In this document: piece after piece, positions 35,782-44,605 of the stretch
Numbering within the stretch: position 1 is the first letter of the stretch
Layout: each line of letters starts with the position of its first letter
Origin: Pyxidicoccus sp. MSG2
Lineage (GTDB): Bacteria > Myxococcota > Myxococcia > Myxococcales > Myxococcaceae
Length of the DNA stretch: 64,000 nucleotides
Assembly: GCF_026626705.1 (NCBI RefSeq)
Contig: NZ_JAPNKC010000001.1
Coordinates: 5,846,001 to 5,910,000, forward strand
Reading direction: 5' to 3'
Notes under the pieces: generated by a model
What the model was told of the DNA's origin: nothing
The model's input: only the letters and a program-made list of their open reading frames with translations
Databases searched by the model: none
Position numbers and translations under genes: made by a program

Positions 35782-35880
35782 ATGGCGAGCCGCCGGAATG
35801 GGGTCACTCTGACTGAGGAGGACCTCGAACGATTCTGCAAGGACGAGGAAAGCGCTCAGTGCCGCGAGAAGTGCGGATGA
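35782..35880 (+). CDS. 32-aa small protein coupled to Cys-rich membrane protein
   Basis: ATG 35782, stop 35878-35880. The stop overlaps the ATG of the next gene (GGATGACC), as do many true operon joints in this window. AGGAGGCG lies 12 bases upstream. The peptide is acidic with FCKDEES and CREKCG (three Cys). It may be a leader peptide controlling translation of the next gene or a small functional protein. Confidence 0.4.
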   Translation: MASRRNGVTLTEEDLERFCKDEESAQCREKCG

Positions 35881-36755
35881 CCTCGAGGCGTGTCGCGTTC
35901 GGCGCCATCCTGGCCGCGCTCCTACCGGTGCCGCTCGTGTTGCTGCTCCTCGGGAGCAGGTGGTCGGGCCTTGGGAGCGTGGACTCGGACGGAGTCGTCC
36001 CGGTCCTCAGTCACGAGGAGCGCAGGAGTCGGGCGACCTATCACCGGGACTGTGAGCGCGGCTCGGACTGTGAGGCGCCGCTGGCCTGTGTCACGGACCC
36101 TCGGGTCTGGGTCGGCTACTGCACCGACAGCCAGTGCATGTCGGACGTGCAATGCCCGGAGGGCCAGGTCTGTCGGAGCGTGGCCTCCACCGAAGGAAGG
36201 CCCCTGGTGCGCTACTGCATCCCGCAGGGAGCGCGTCACGAGGGAGAGCGCTGCGAGCCTCTTCCTGGCACCCGGGAAGAGGCCTGTGCCCAGGGGCTGC
36301 TCTGCGGAGGTCGCCAGGGCTGGTGCGGCCGTCCCTGCCGTCGAGGAGAGCCTGGGGCCTGTGCGGAGGGCTTCTTCTGTGCGGACGTCACGCCAGAGTC
36401 CATCTGTCTGCCGGGCTGTGTGGCGCAGGGCTGCGCGGAAGGCCAGCAGTGCATCCGGTTCGACGAGGGCGCCTCCGCGTGCGCGAAGGTGTACGGGAGC
36501 CAATGCCAGCAGGCCACCTGCCCACCGGACAGTGAGTGCAGGGTGCTGGACTCGCTGTCACGTCCAGGCAGTGTGTGGATGGACTGCGTGCGCAAGTGCG
36601 GGGAGGGGCGGTCTGTTTGCCCCTCCGGGAGTGTCTGCTACATGTGGCGCTGCCAGCCCTCGTGCGACCCCCACGCGCCCGGTGCATGCGGGGACGGCTT
36701 CCGCTGCGAGCAACTCAAACCCGACAAGCCGTGGGTCTGCCGTCCGGACTGGTAG
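35877..36755 (+). CDS. Cys-rich membrane-anchored exported protein
   Basis: 292 residues from ATG 35877; a GTG six codons earlier is possible. One N-terminal helix (residues about 8-28) anchors the protein, and the rest is Cys-rich with repeated units such as CPEGQVC, CAEGQQC, CPPDSEC and CPSGSVC, which would be disulfide-bonded outside the cytoplasm. This resembles myxobacterial surface proteins with EGF-like Cys spacing. Function unknown. The gene is coupled to the 32-aa frame. Confidence 0.75.
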   Translation: MTSRRVAFGAILAALLPVPLVLLLLGSRWSGLGSVDSDGVVPVLSHEERRSRATYHRDCERGSDCEAPLACVTDPRVWVGYCTDSQCMSDVQCPEGQVCRSVASTEGRPLVRYCIPQGARHEGERCEPLPGTREEACAQGLLCGGRQGWCGRPCRRGEPGACAEGFFCADVTPESICLPGCVAQGCAEGQQCIRFDEGASACAKVYGSQCQQATCPPDSECRVLDSLSRPGSVWMDCVRKCGEGRSVCPSGSVCYMWRCQPSCDPHAPGACGDGFRCEQLKPDKPWVCRPDW

Positions 36756-36796
36756 CGCCACCTCGAGACGTCGCACGTCAGGGAAACGGCGCTACC
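36751..36796. terminator. Stem of 9 bp over two convergent stops
   Basis: GGTAGCGCC (36751-36759) pairs with GGCGCTACC (36788-36796); the arms include the stop codons of both convergent genes. The loop of 28 bases is long, so this is only a candidate bidirectional terminator. Confidence 0.4.
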
Positions 36797-38063
36797 GGGT
36801 GACGTAGAGGTACGCGAGGCACATCTCGTCCTGGGTGCCCTCGCCCCACCGCACCGTGCGCGGCGTGGGGTTGTCCCAGATGCAGCTCAGTTGCAGCCGC
36901 GAGCGGGCCGAGCGGAACTCCACCGGCTCCTCGTAGAAGTACATCTGCTGCCAGTGGAAGTCCCACGCGGGAATGTCGATGAGCGTGCCGGCCTCGCGCT
37001 GCAGGACGATGCGCCGCCCCAGCGTGTGCATGTGCGGAATGACGCCCCACAGCCTCCCCGACGGGACGGCCTGCTGGAAGGTGTACCGGTAGCCCTGTCC
37101 ACCCGCCGGAATCGCGAAGCCATCGCTCGCCACCAGCATCAGCGCGGCGGGGTTCGCCACCGGCGCGCGCGCGAACTGCAAATCCACTCCCGTGCGGTCC
37201 GCGACGCGGGGGCCGTTGTTCAGGTTGTAGTGGACCTGCATCACCACCACCGTGCCCGGCGGCACACGCACGCCCGTGCCCTCCGGGTAGCGGGTGGCCG
37301 GCGTGCCCGGCGCCCACGCGCCCAGCACGGACTGGTCCTCCACGCCCGAGTCTCCGAAGCACGTCCACCCCGGCCCCGGCTCGCTCGCGTCGGCCTGGCG
37401 CGCGGCCGCTTCGGGCACGTTGAAGAGCAGCACGTGGTGCACCTGGTGCCGTGCTCCCGGCCGCACCTCGAAGCCGATGACGTCCCGCGCCTCGGGGAAG
37501 CCGGGCTCCATCAGGAAGCAGTGGTAGTCGTCCGCCTGGGTGCCGTTGGGCACGTAGGCCTCGGCGGGCTCCATGTGCGTGTCCACCCAGCCCAGGCCCT
37601 GGGGCGCGGGCTCGGGCGGCGGCGCGGTGGCCGGGTCTCCCTCTGGCGCGCCCTGCGTGGACCAGGCGGAGAGGATGGCCACCTCACCGCGCGTCAGCCG
37701 GCGCGAGTCCTTGAAGCGGAGCTCCCCCGGCGCGGGCATCCACGGTGGCATCCGCAACTGGGTGACGGCTGTGGCCATGGCCGCGTGCCGGGCGGACGCC
37801 TGCGGGAAGGTCTTCATCGCGAAGGGCGCCATGCCGCCTTCAGCGTGGCACCCCTGGCAGCGGCGCTGGACGATGGGCGCCACGTCGTGGTGCCACGTCA
37901 CCGGGCCTCCGCTGTAGGCGGGGCCTCCCTCCTCGGGCTCGGCGGTTCGTATCTCCGGAAGCGGGAAGGCGTCGTCCTCGTCCCCGGGGTCCTCCTCCTT
38001 CGCGCAGCCCACGGCCCCCAGCACTCCAACGCCCGCCAGCAGGGTCAGCAACAGTCGATTCAT
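36792..38063 (-). CDS. PHM-like copper monooxygenase lipoprotein with heme motif
   Basis: 423 residues. Lipobox LGAVGC (C20) and acidic linker, then CQGCH (69-73), a single heme c attachment motif. The rest has the copper-ligand pattern of type II ascorbate-dependent monooxygenases: HQVHHVLL, VHYNLN, HMHTLG and near the end EMC. Such enzymes hydroxylate peptides or small molecules at two copper sites; the added heme domain may feed electrons in place of ascorbate. The protein should be periplasmic or surface-bound. It is monocistronic and convergent with the Cys-rich protein gene. Confidence 0.82.
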   Translation of the reverse strand: MNRLLLTLLAGVGVLGAVGCAKEEDPGDEDDAFPLPEIRTAEPEEGGPAYSGGPVTWHHDVAPIVQRRCQGCHAEGGMAPFAMKTFPQASARHAAMATAVTQLRMPPWMPAPGELRFKDSRRLTRGEVAILSAWSTQGAPEGDPATAPPPEPAPQGLGWVDTHMEPAEAYVPNGTQADDYHCFLMEPGFPEARDVIGFEVRPGARHQVHHVLLFNVPEAAARQADASEPGPGWTCFGDSGVEDQSVLGAWAPGTPATRYPEGTGVRVPPGTVVVMQVHYNLNNGPRVADRTGVDLQFARAPVANPAALMLVASDGFAIPAGGQGYRYTFQQAVPSGRLWGVIPHMHTLGRRIVLQREAGTLIDIPAWDFHWQQMYFYEEPVEFRSARSRLQLSCIWDNPTPRTVRWGEGTQDEMCLAYLYVTR

Positions 38064-38277
38064 CCTTGATTCCTCCTCGTCCGACGTCCGGCCACGCGTG
38101 CCACATCACCCTGCCAGTGAAACGCGCCGTGCACATCCGTCCCCGGGTGGAGGCCCGCCCGGGTCTGGAGGCGGAGGCCGGGCGGGCAGGCTGGAGGACT
38201 CGGTCTGGAGGCGGAGGCCCCCTCAGCCTCCAGGCGGTGGAGATGCGGGAAGGGGCGTGCCAACCTCGGAAGCCTTC

Positions 38278-39795
38278 ATGCGTCCCTTGCGTCCCTGGCA
38301 GCGGTTGCAGTGGCGGCTCACGCTGGCCTGTGTGGGCGCCACGCTGGGCCTCGCGTTGATGCTCGTCGTGGTGCTGCTGGCGCTGGCCGGCAACTACCTG
38401 CTCCGCTCGCAGGGCATGGCGGTGGACGTGGCGGCGGAGGCGCTCGCCAAGGCCGGCGGCCTCGCGCCCGCGCTGGCGGCGCGGCCTCCGGACGTGGACG
38501 CGCTGGAGCGCATCCTCTCGCGAGCGCTGGGGCAGGCGGAGCCGCCGCCATCGCAGGAGAATGCGCTGGAGGTGGAGATTCGCCTGGGGGGCCCCGGGGC
38601 GGGCACGGTGGGCGTGCTCGACGCGAAGGGCGCGCCCCTGCTGGCGGTGGACTTCTCCGGCGCGGGCGTGTCGCGCGCGGAGGGCTTCAGTCCGTCGGCG
38701 GAGGAAGCCGTGCTCATCACCCGGGCGCTGTCGGGTGTGACGGCGCCGGAGTCGCTGGGCCTGCGTGGTGACAACGGCGGCCTGGTGGCGGCGGTGCCGG
38801 TGAGGGATGGCGCCGGGCACGTGCTGGGCGCGGTGGTGGCGCGGATGAAGCCGCCCATGCGGCCGAGGGACTTCATGGGCTCGGTGCTCGGGTTCGTCCT
38901 CGCGCTGGGGGGGCCGCTGGTGCTGCTGGGCACGGCGGTGGGTCTCGTGGTGGGCGCGCTCAGCGCGCGGCGGTTGCTCGCGGGGTTGCGGCCGCTCACC
39001 TCCGCCGCGGATGCGTGGTCCAGGGGAGAGCTGGACGTGGTGGCGTCCGTGCCGCCCGGGGATGAGCTGGCCGTGCTCGCGGACCGGCTCAACCAGATGG
39101 CAGGGCAGTTGCGCGCGGTGGTGGGGCTGCGGCAGGAATTGGCCGCCCGCGAGGAGCGGGACAGGCTGGCGAGGGACCTGCACGACACGGTGAAGCAGCA
39201 CCTCTTCGCGGCGGCGATGCAGTTGGGCGCGGCGAAGGCGCACCTGCAGCGCCAGCCCGAGCGCGCCGAGGCGTGCCTCACCGAGGCCAGCGAGCTGGTG
39301 GGCACCTCGCAGCGCGAGCTGGTGTCGCTGCTCCAGGAGTTGCGGCCGCGCGCTCTGGGAGGCCCGTGGCCCGAGCCGCTGCGCCAGCAGGTGGAGTCGT
39401 GGTCCGCGCGCACCGGCATCGCCGCCGACGTGCAACTGGATGCGGGGCCGATGTCTCCCTCTACTGCCGAGGCGCTCCTGCGCATCCTCCAGGAGGCCCT
39501 GGCCAACGTGGCCCGGCACAGCGGCGCGAGCCGGGTGCGTGTGTGGTTGGGGAGCACCGGACCCGAGCGCCAGGCGCTGGTGGTGGAGGATGACGGCCGC
39601 GGGTTGCCCACGGAGCGCCGTGGCGGCATGGGCCTGGACATCATGCGCGAGCGCGCGGAAGCATTGCCGGGAGGCCACTTCCGGCTGGCTCCGGGCGAGT
39701 CACTACCGGGCCTGCGCGTCGAGGCGGCCTTCACCTCCGGCCCGCCCGAGCTGGTGTCGCGACAGGTGAGTCCCCAGCCCCAGGGTGGGCCTTGA
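38278..39795 (+). CDS. NarL-type sensor histidine kinase
   Basis: 505 residues from ATG 38278 (GGAAG upstream; frame open earlier). Two membrane helices (about 12-40 and 205-230) frame an extracytoplasmic domain of about 165 residues. HAMP follows, then HisKA_3 with RDRLARDLHDTVKQHL (H302) and an ATP-binding domain with LVVEDDGRGL. It pairs with the LuxR-type response regulator two genes downstream. The gene between them encodes an exported OB-fold protein. Confidence 0.88.
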   Translation: MRPLRPWQRLQWRLTLACVGATLGLALMLVVVLLALAGNYLLRSQGMAVDVAAEALAKAGGLAPALAARPPDVDALERILSRALGQAEPPPSQENALEVEIRLGGPGAGTVGVLDAKGAPLLAVDFSGAGVSRAEGFSPSAEEAVLITRALSGVTAPESLGLRGDNGGLVAAVPVRDGAGHVLGAVVARMKPPMRPRDFMGSVLGFVLALGGPLVLLGTAVGLVVGALSARRLLAGLRPLTSAADAWSRGELDVVASVPPGDELAVLADRLNQMAGQLRAVVGLRQELAAREERDRLARDLHDTVKQHLFAAAMQLGAAKAHLQRQPERAEACLTEASELVGTSQRELVSLLQELRPRALGGPWPEPLRQQVESWSARTGIAADVQLDAGPMSPSTAEALLRILQEALANVARHSGASRVRVWLGSTGPERQALVVEDDGRGLPTERRGGMGLDIMRERAEALPGGHFRLAPGESLPGLRVEAAFTSGPPELVSRQVSPQPQGGP

Positions 39796-39874
39796 GACCC
39801 GCGACCGGAGTGTGACTGCGAGTGTCGGTATTCCAAGGTACAAGTTGGAGTGCGCCACGGTAAAGGCGCATACC

Positions 39875-39890
39875 GCCTCCTTCGGGAGGC
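39875..39890 (+). promoter_or_regulatory. Small TTCG-loop hairpin upstream of OB-fold gene
   Basis: GCCTCC (39875-39880) and GGAGGC (39885-39890) pair around a TTCG tetraloop, 19 bases before the start at 39909. A stable UUCG hairpin there could reduce read-through from the kinase gene or protect the mRNA. Role not known. Confidence 0.35.
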
Positions 39891-39908
39891 AGAACCAGGG
39901 GGCACTCC

Positions 39909-40574
39909 ATGTTCACGGTGCGTATGCAGTGGAAGGTCGGGCTGGCGGCGCTGCTCGCGGTGGTGGTCCTCGCGGTTCCAGGCGCCGTCGTGGCGAAGGG
40001 CCCGCACGGCTCCATCGCCCAGGCACGCCAGCAGCCACTGGGCAGCACGGTGACGGTGGTGGGTGTGGCGACGTCGTTCACCGGAGGCTTCTTCCCCAAC
40101 GACAATGGCTTCGCCATCCAGGACAAGAAGGTCGGCATCTACATCCTCGACTCGCTCGCCGCGGACATCCAGGTTGGCCAGGTGGTGCGGGTGACGGGCA
40201 CGCTGACCAACTCCTTCGCACAGGTTCTCAGCGTCGCTCCGACGTCCATCGAGGTGCTGGGCGAGGCGAACGTGCCCCCGCCCCATCCCGTGAAGACGGG
40301 GGACGTGAGCGAGGCGACCGAGGGCCGCCTCGTGCGCATCAAGGGCGCCATCGTCAGCGACATCGAGGATGACGGCCCCTACGGGTTCAAGTTCGAGGTG
40401 GATGACGGCACCGGCCCCACCTTCGTGTTCGTCAACACCGGCACGGGCATCGACGTGAGCGGGCTGGAGCAGGGCCAGCGCGTCGTCATCGAGGGCTTCA
40501 GCGGAGAGTTCCTCGGGGAGTACGAAGTGGACCCCGTATTCCAGGAGGACATCCGCGTCCTTCCGTCACACTGA
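39909..40574 (+). CDS. Exported OB-fold protein between kinase and response regulator
   Basis: 221 residues; AGGGGG is six bases before ATG 39909. A cleavable signal peptide (to about AVVAKG) is followed by an OB-fold-like part with VVGVATSFTGGFF and VGQVVRVTGTL, and a second strand-rich half with GRLVRIKGAI and QRVVIEGFSG. Likely two OB-type barrels. It shares an operon with the histidine kinase and response regulator, so it may be a periplasmic ligand-binding partner of the sensor domain. Ligand unknown. Confidence 0.7.
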   Translation: MFTVRMQWKVGLAALLAVVVLAVPGAVVAKGPHGSIAQARQQPLGSTVTVVGVATSFTGGFFPNDNGFAIQDKKVGIYILDSLAADIQVGQVVRVTGTLTNSFAQVLSVAPTSIEVLGEANVPPPHPVKTGDVSEATEGRLVRIKGAIVSDIEDDGPYGFKFEVDDGTGPTFVFVNTGTGIDVSGLEQGQRVVIEGFSGEFLGEYEVDPVFQEDIRVLPSH

Positions 40575-40592
40575 GGGTTCTCGCGAGACGAC

Positions 40593-41240
40593 ATGCCACC
40601 ACTCACCGTCCTCATCACCGACGACCACACCCTGGTGCGCCAGGGCATCCGCGCGCTGCTGGCGGCGCAGTCCGACATCGAAGTGGTGGGTGATGCGGCC
40701 ACGGGCGAGGCCGCCGTGGACCTGGCGCGCGAGCATGCTCCCGACGTCGCCCTCGTGGACGTGCTGATGCCGGGCCTGGGTGGCATCGAGACGGCGCGGC
40801 GGCTGAAGGAGGCCAGCCCGCGCACGCAGGTGCTGATGCTCACCTCCTCGCACGAGGAGGAGCACATCGTTCCAGCCCTGCGCGCGGGCGCGCTCTCCTA
40901 CCTCCTCAAGGACGCGAGCGCCGAGGAGCTGGTGCAGGCCGTACGTCGGGCGGCGGCGGGTGAGGCCACACTGCACCCGCGCGTCGCGAGTCAGGTGGTG
41001 CGCCTGCTGCGCGAGCCCTCACGGGAGCGTCCCTCCGCGCACGCCGAGCTGAGCGAGCGTGAGCGCGAGGTGCTACTGCTCATCGCCGATGGCTCCTCCA
41101 ACGCGGACATCGCCGGGCGGCTCGGCGTGTCCGAGAAGACGGTGAAGTCCCACGTGAGCAACATCCTCGGCAAGCTGCACCTGGAGGACCGCACGCAGGC
41201 CGCCGTCTTCGCGTGGCGCGAGGGGCTCAAGCAGCGCTGA
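40593..41240 (+). CDS. NarL/LuxR-family response regulator
   Basis: 215 residues. The receiver domain has DD at 10-11, phospho-acceptor D56 in ALVDVLMPG and the switch residues T/S and K. The C-terminal LuxR-type helix-turn-helix contains LSEREREVLLLIADGSSNADIA and VKSHVSNILGKL. It should be phosphorylated by the kinase at 38278-39795 and act as a dimer on DNA. Eighteen bases separate it from the OB-fold gene. Confidence 0.92.
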   Translation: MPPLTVLITDDHTLVRQGIRALLAAQSDIEVVGDAATGEAAVDLAREHAPDVALVDVLMPGLGGIETARRLKEASPRTQVLMLTSSHEEEHIVPALRAGALSYLLKDASAEELVQAVRRAAAGEATLHPRVASQVVRLLREPSRERPSAHAELSEREREVLLLIADGSSNADIAGRLGVSEKTVKSHVSNILGKLHLEDRTQAAVFAWREGLKQR

Positions 41241-41283
41241 GCCCCGCCGTGCCGCGGGTTCGAGCAGCTCCGTGGCGGAGTGA

Positions 41284-42231
41284 CTATCTCCGAGGAGATT
41301 TCGCGCGCGGCTTGCCCGGCCGGGAATGGCGCCGCACGGTCGCCAGGCCCCGCCGGAGCGGCGTCTGCTTCCCCCCGCCGCCCAGCTCGCGCAGGCGCGT
41401 GAGCAGCTCGGTGACGGCGGGACGCACGGGCGCGCGGGTGCGCTGGACCGCATAGATGGTGTTGGTGAGCGCCGGCCTGCCCCAATCCATCGCACGCAGG
41501 CGTCGTCCCTTGCCGAGGCAGAAGTCCGGGACGACGGCGACGCCTTCATCGCGGGCCACCAGCTCCAGCACCTCCTCCAGCTCCTCGAAGTGGGCCACGG
41601 AGTGCCAGCGCGGCTGGCGCCTTCCGAAGTGGTGGCCGAGCCAGCGGCCGATGACGTAGTCGCCCTCGTCGTACGTCACCAGGGGAACGTCCTGGAAGTC
41701 CTCCTGCGCGCTCAGGCGCCGCGCCCACCCCGGGCCCGCGGCCAGCACCAGCCGCTCCTCGTGCACCGGCTCCAGCGTCAGGCGCGGGTGCACCGTGGGC
41801 TGATACGAGAAGCCCACGTCCACCTGGCCTTCGAGCACGCGCTGGAAGACTCCCTCGGCCGGGGGGAAGCGGAGCGTGAGCCCCTTGCGCAGCCGGGGCG
41901 ACTCGAGCACCACGGGGAAGAGGACGTAGCGGCCGAAGCCCGCCACCGCCGCCACCTCCAGCGGCCGGTCCTCCTCCACTCCCGAGAGGACGGAGTGCAC
42001 GTCGCGCGCGAAGCCGCCGAGGAACCGGAAGAGCCGGTCCGCGAGCGCCGTGGGAAACAGGCGCGCCGAGCGCCGCTCGAAGAGGGGTGCACCCAGGGCC
42101 TCTTCGAGGCGCTGGAGCTGGTAGCTCACCGTGGGCTGGGTGCGGTGCAGGCGCCTCGCGGCCGTGGTGATGCTGCCCGTCTCGTAGACCCTGACGAAGG
42201 TGCCCAGGAAGGGGAGGTCTGGAAAATCCAT
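41284..42231 (-). CDS. LysR-family transcriptional regulator
   Basis: 315 residues. The N-terminal helix-turn-helix (TTAARRLHRTQPTVSYQLQRLEEALGAPLF) is typical, followed by a substrate-binding domain of two lobes and an Arg/Lys-rich tail of about 25 residues that is unusual for the family. It is divergent from a lipoprotein gene across 71 bp containing an inverted repeat, so that lipoprotein is a likely target. Confidence 0.88.
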   Translation of the reverse strand: MDFPDLPFLGTFVRVYETGSITTAARRLHRTQPTVSYQLQRLEEALGAPLFERRSARLFPTALADRLFRFLGGFARDVHSVLSGVEEDRPLEVAAVAGFGRYVLFPVVLESPRLRKGLTLRFPPAEGVFQRVLEGQVDVGFSYQPTVHPRLTLEPVHEERLVLAAGPGWARRLSAQEDFQDVPLVTYDEGDYVIGRWLGHHFGRRQPRWHSVAHFEELEEVLELVARDEGVAVVPDFCLGKGRRLRAMDWGRPALTNTIYAVQRTRAPVRPAVTELLTRLRELGGGGKQTPLRRGLATVRRHSRPGKPRAKSPRR

Positions 42232-42253
42232 GGAAGATTTCTATGGCTCCCTG

Positions 42254-42271
42254 GCCAAACTATCAATTGGC
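42254..42271. promoter_or_regulatory. Candidate LysR operator between divergent genes
   Basis: GCCAA-N8-TTGGC (42254-42258 and 42267-42271) is a symmetric site in the 71-bp gap, 23 bases from the LysR start and 32 from the lipoprotein start. Dyads of this size in such gaps are the usual LysR binding sites. Confidence 0.55.
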
Positions 42272-42302
42272 GCGTGAGGCCCGGGGGGCGCAATTTCACC
42301 GC

Positions 42303-43142
42303 ATGTCGAAGTCCCTGCCCCTCTTCGCCCTCCTTGCGGCGCTCTGCGCCTGCGCCCGTGCCCCCACCATGCCCACCCCGACTCCCGGCCTCCGAGAGCA
42401 CGCCACCCCCGAGGATGTGGTGCGCGCGTACTTCCGTGCCTCGGACACCGGCTCCAGTCGCACGCTGCGCTCGGCATTCCACCCCAGCGCCCTCATGCGC
42501 CAGGTGGAGCCCGGCAGCGGCGCGCTGCGCACGGTGACTCAACTGGAGTGGTGGCAGCGGCTGGACTCCAGCGCGTCCCCGTCCCAGCCCGCCACCGAGC
42601 GGCACCTGAAGGTGTTGGACCGGGAAGGCCCGCTGGCGCTGGTGGAGGCCGTGTCCCGCTGGCCGGGCCACGCCTTCGACGACCTGATGCTGGTGGTGGA
42701 GACACCCCAGGGCTGGCGCATCGTCGGCAAGGCCTTCGAGCGCATCGAGGCGGGAGCCCGGCTCCCCGAGGTTCCGTCCGCGGAAGCGGACATCCGCGCG
42801 GTGCTCGCCGGGAAGATTGAGGCCCATGCCGCCTACAGCCCCGCGCTGCTGCACCAGACACACACGCCCGACTGTCCGTACTACCGCGTGAACGTGAAGG
42901 GCGTTGCCTTCGACCATGTCGCCCTCTCCGAGGCGGCGGCGGGCTACGCCGACCACCAGGCGCGAGGCGAGACGGACCGCGAGAGCCCCTGGCGCATCCT
43001 CGCCATCGAGATACGCGGCAACATCGCGGCGGCGAAGCTGGACGTGGTGTTCGAGGGCGTGCGCTACATCGACCACCTGCTGCTGGTCCGCGAGCGTGGC
43101 ACCTGGCGCATCGCCGAGGCGGCCTGGGGTGCGCCCCGCTGA
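42303..43142 (+). CDS. Lipoprotein with tandem NTF2-like domains
   Basis: 279 residues from ATG 42303 (frame open earlier, into the operator). Lipobox LCAC, then two related domains of the NTF2/lumazine-binding-like type: one with EDVVRAYFRASDTGSS and one with HVALSEAAAGYADHQ, each followed by strands ending WRI(V/A). The fold makes a cone-shaped pocket used for binding or simple catalysis. It is exported and probably controlled by the divergent LysR regulator. Substrate unknown. Confidence 0.72.
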   Translation: MSKSLPLFALLAALCACARAPTMPTPTPGLREHATPEDVVRAYFRASDTGSSRTLRSAFHPSALMRQVEPGSGALRTVTQLEWWQRLDSSASPSQPATERHLKVLDREGPLALVEAVSRWPGHAFDDLMLVVETPQGWRIVGKAFERIEAGARLPEVPSAEADIRAVLAGKIEAHAAYSPALLHQTHTPDCPYYRVNVKGVAFDHVALSEAAAGYADHQARGETDRESPWRILAIEIRGNIAAAKLDVVFEGVRYIDHLLLVRERGTWRIAEAAWGAPR

Positions 43143-43268
43143 GGCTCCACCGGGTTCCGCCCCAGTGCGGTGCAGCCCGACGCCCCTCGTGGGCTGGATG
43201 CGCGTGTTGGGTCAAGGGGGCCGAGCCGTTGGCGACAGTGATGGTTCATGAGGTATGGAATCACTCCC

Positions 43269-44243
43269 ATGAATCTCTCGGCGGTGGACCTGAACCTCTT
43301 CCTCGTGCTCCACGCGGTGCTGGAGACGGGGAGCGCGACGGGCGCGGCGCGGCAGCTCCACGTCACGCAGTCGGCGGTGAGCAACGCGCTGGCGCGGCTG
43401 CGGGACGTGCTCGGGGACCCGCTGCTGGTGCGCAGCGGGCGCGGGCTCGTCGCCACGCCCCGGTGCGAGGCGCTGCGGCCGCTCATCACCTCCGCGGTGG
43501 CCCAGCTCCAGGCCGCCGTGGATGGCCACCAGTTCGACCCCGCGGAGAGCACGCGCCAGTTCACCCTGGCCTGCGGCGACAACCAGCACCTGTATGATTT
43601 GCCGCTCGTCGTCGAGGCCTTCGCCCGGCGCATGCCCCGGGCGAAGCTGCGCGTGGTGAGCCTGGACTACCTCATCGCGAGTGACGGCCTGGCCGCAGGT
43701 GACGTGGACGTCACCCTGGGGCCCGTGCAGGTGGCCTCCCGGGAGGGCTTCTTCGCCGAGCCCCTCTATCTGGAGGACGTGACGTTCATCGCCCGGAAGG
43801 ACCACCCGCGGCTGCGTGGGACGGTGCTGACGAAGGAGGCCTTCAATGCGTCACAGCAGGTGGACCTGCACATCTCCCACGGGCGCCCGGGAGTCGGCCA
43901 CCGGCTCTTCGAGCAGTTGATGAAGGAGCATGGCCTCACCCAGAACGTGGTGCTCACGGTGTCCACCTTCATCGCCGCGGCCGTGGCCGTCAGCCGGACG
44001 GACTATGTGGTGGGGATGCCGGCGCGGACCGCGGAGGCCCTGTGCGGCATGCTGCCGTTGAAGCAGCTCACGCTCGAGGTGAGCCCGAAGTCGCCTCCGT
44101 TCACCATGGCGCTCATCTGGCACACGCGCACGCACGAGGACCCGGGCTCGCGCGCCTTCCGGGAGCTGCTCATCGACGCGCTCAGGGACGGCAGTGTGCC
44201 GCGACGGCCGCCAGCAGTTCGTCCATCTCGAAGGGCTTCTTGA
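43269..44243 (+). CDS. LysR-family transcriptional regulator (NodD/PcpR-like)
   Basis: 324 residues from ATG 43269 (MNLSAVDLNLF); ATG 43248 adds seven residues. The helix-turn-helix is GAARQLHVTQSAVSNALARLRDVLGDPLLVR, and the ligand domain includes FIAAAVAVSRTDYVVGMPAR. The last 62 bases overlap the 3' end of the opposite response-regulator gene. The target is not evident; no gene is divergent from it. Confidence 0.88.
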   Translation: MNLSAVDLNLFLVLHAVLETGSATGAARQLHVTQSAVSNALARLRDVLGDPLLVRSGRGLVATPRCEALRPLITSAVAQLQAAVDGHQFDPAESTRQFTLACGDNQHLYDLPLVVEAFARRMPRAKLRVVSLDYLIASDGLAAGDVDVTLGPVQVASREGFFAEPLYLEDVTFIARKDHPRLRGTVLTKEAFNASQQVDLHISHGRPGVGHRLFEQLMKEHGLTQNVVLTVSTFIAAAVAVSRTDYVVGMPARTAEALCGMLPLKQLTLEVSPKSPPFTMALIWHTRTHEDPGSRAFRELLIDALRDGSVPRRPPAVRPSRRAS

Positions 44244-44550
44244 TGATGGCCTTGACGCCCGGGAACATGCTCCGCCCGCTGGCTGTCACGAGGATGACGG
44301 GCAGCGCGGCCAGGGTCGGCTCCTTCTGCAGGTGCCCGACGAGCTCCTCCCCGTCCATGACGGGCATCATCAAGTCCAACAGGATGATGCACGGGCGCAG
44401 CGGCGGCTCATGGCTCAAGAGCTCCAGCGCTTCCCGGCCGTTGTCCGCCTGCACCACCCCGTAGCCCTCGAACGAGAGGATGTCCTGGACGGCTTCCCGG
44501 ATGTCGGGGTCGTCGTCCACCACCAGGACGGGGTTCGATGCGGGGCTCAC
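44182..44550 (-). CDS. CheY-like single-domain response regulator
   Basis: 122 residues from GTG 44550; an ATG at 44667 would place the start inside the upstream gene. The receiver has LVVDDDPDIR, phospho-acceptor D59 in ILLDLMMPVMDG, and IKKPF for the conserved Lys. No output domain. It may relay a phosphate from one of the orphan kinases in this window. Its 3' end overlaps the LysR gene by 62 bases on the opposite strand. Confidence 0.85.
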   Translation of the reverse strand: MSPASNPVLVVDDDPDIREAVQDILSFEGYGVVQADNGREALELLSHEPPLRPCIILLDLMMPVMDGEELVGHLQKEPTLAALPVILVTASGRSMFPGVKAIIKKPFEMDELLAAVAAHCRP

Positions 44551-44605
44551 GCCTGCATTGTCGTGGGAACGCCGCGAATGGGAAGGGGGAATACCGGCGA
44601 ATGTC

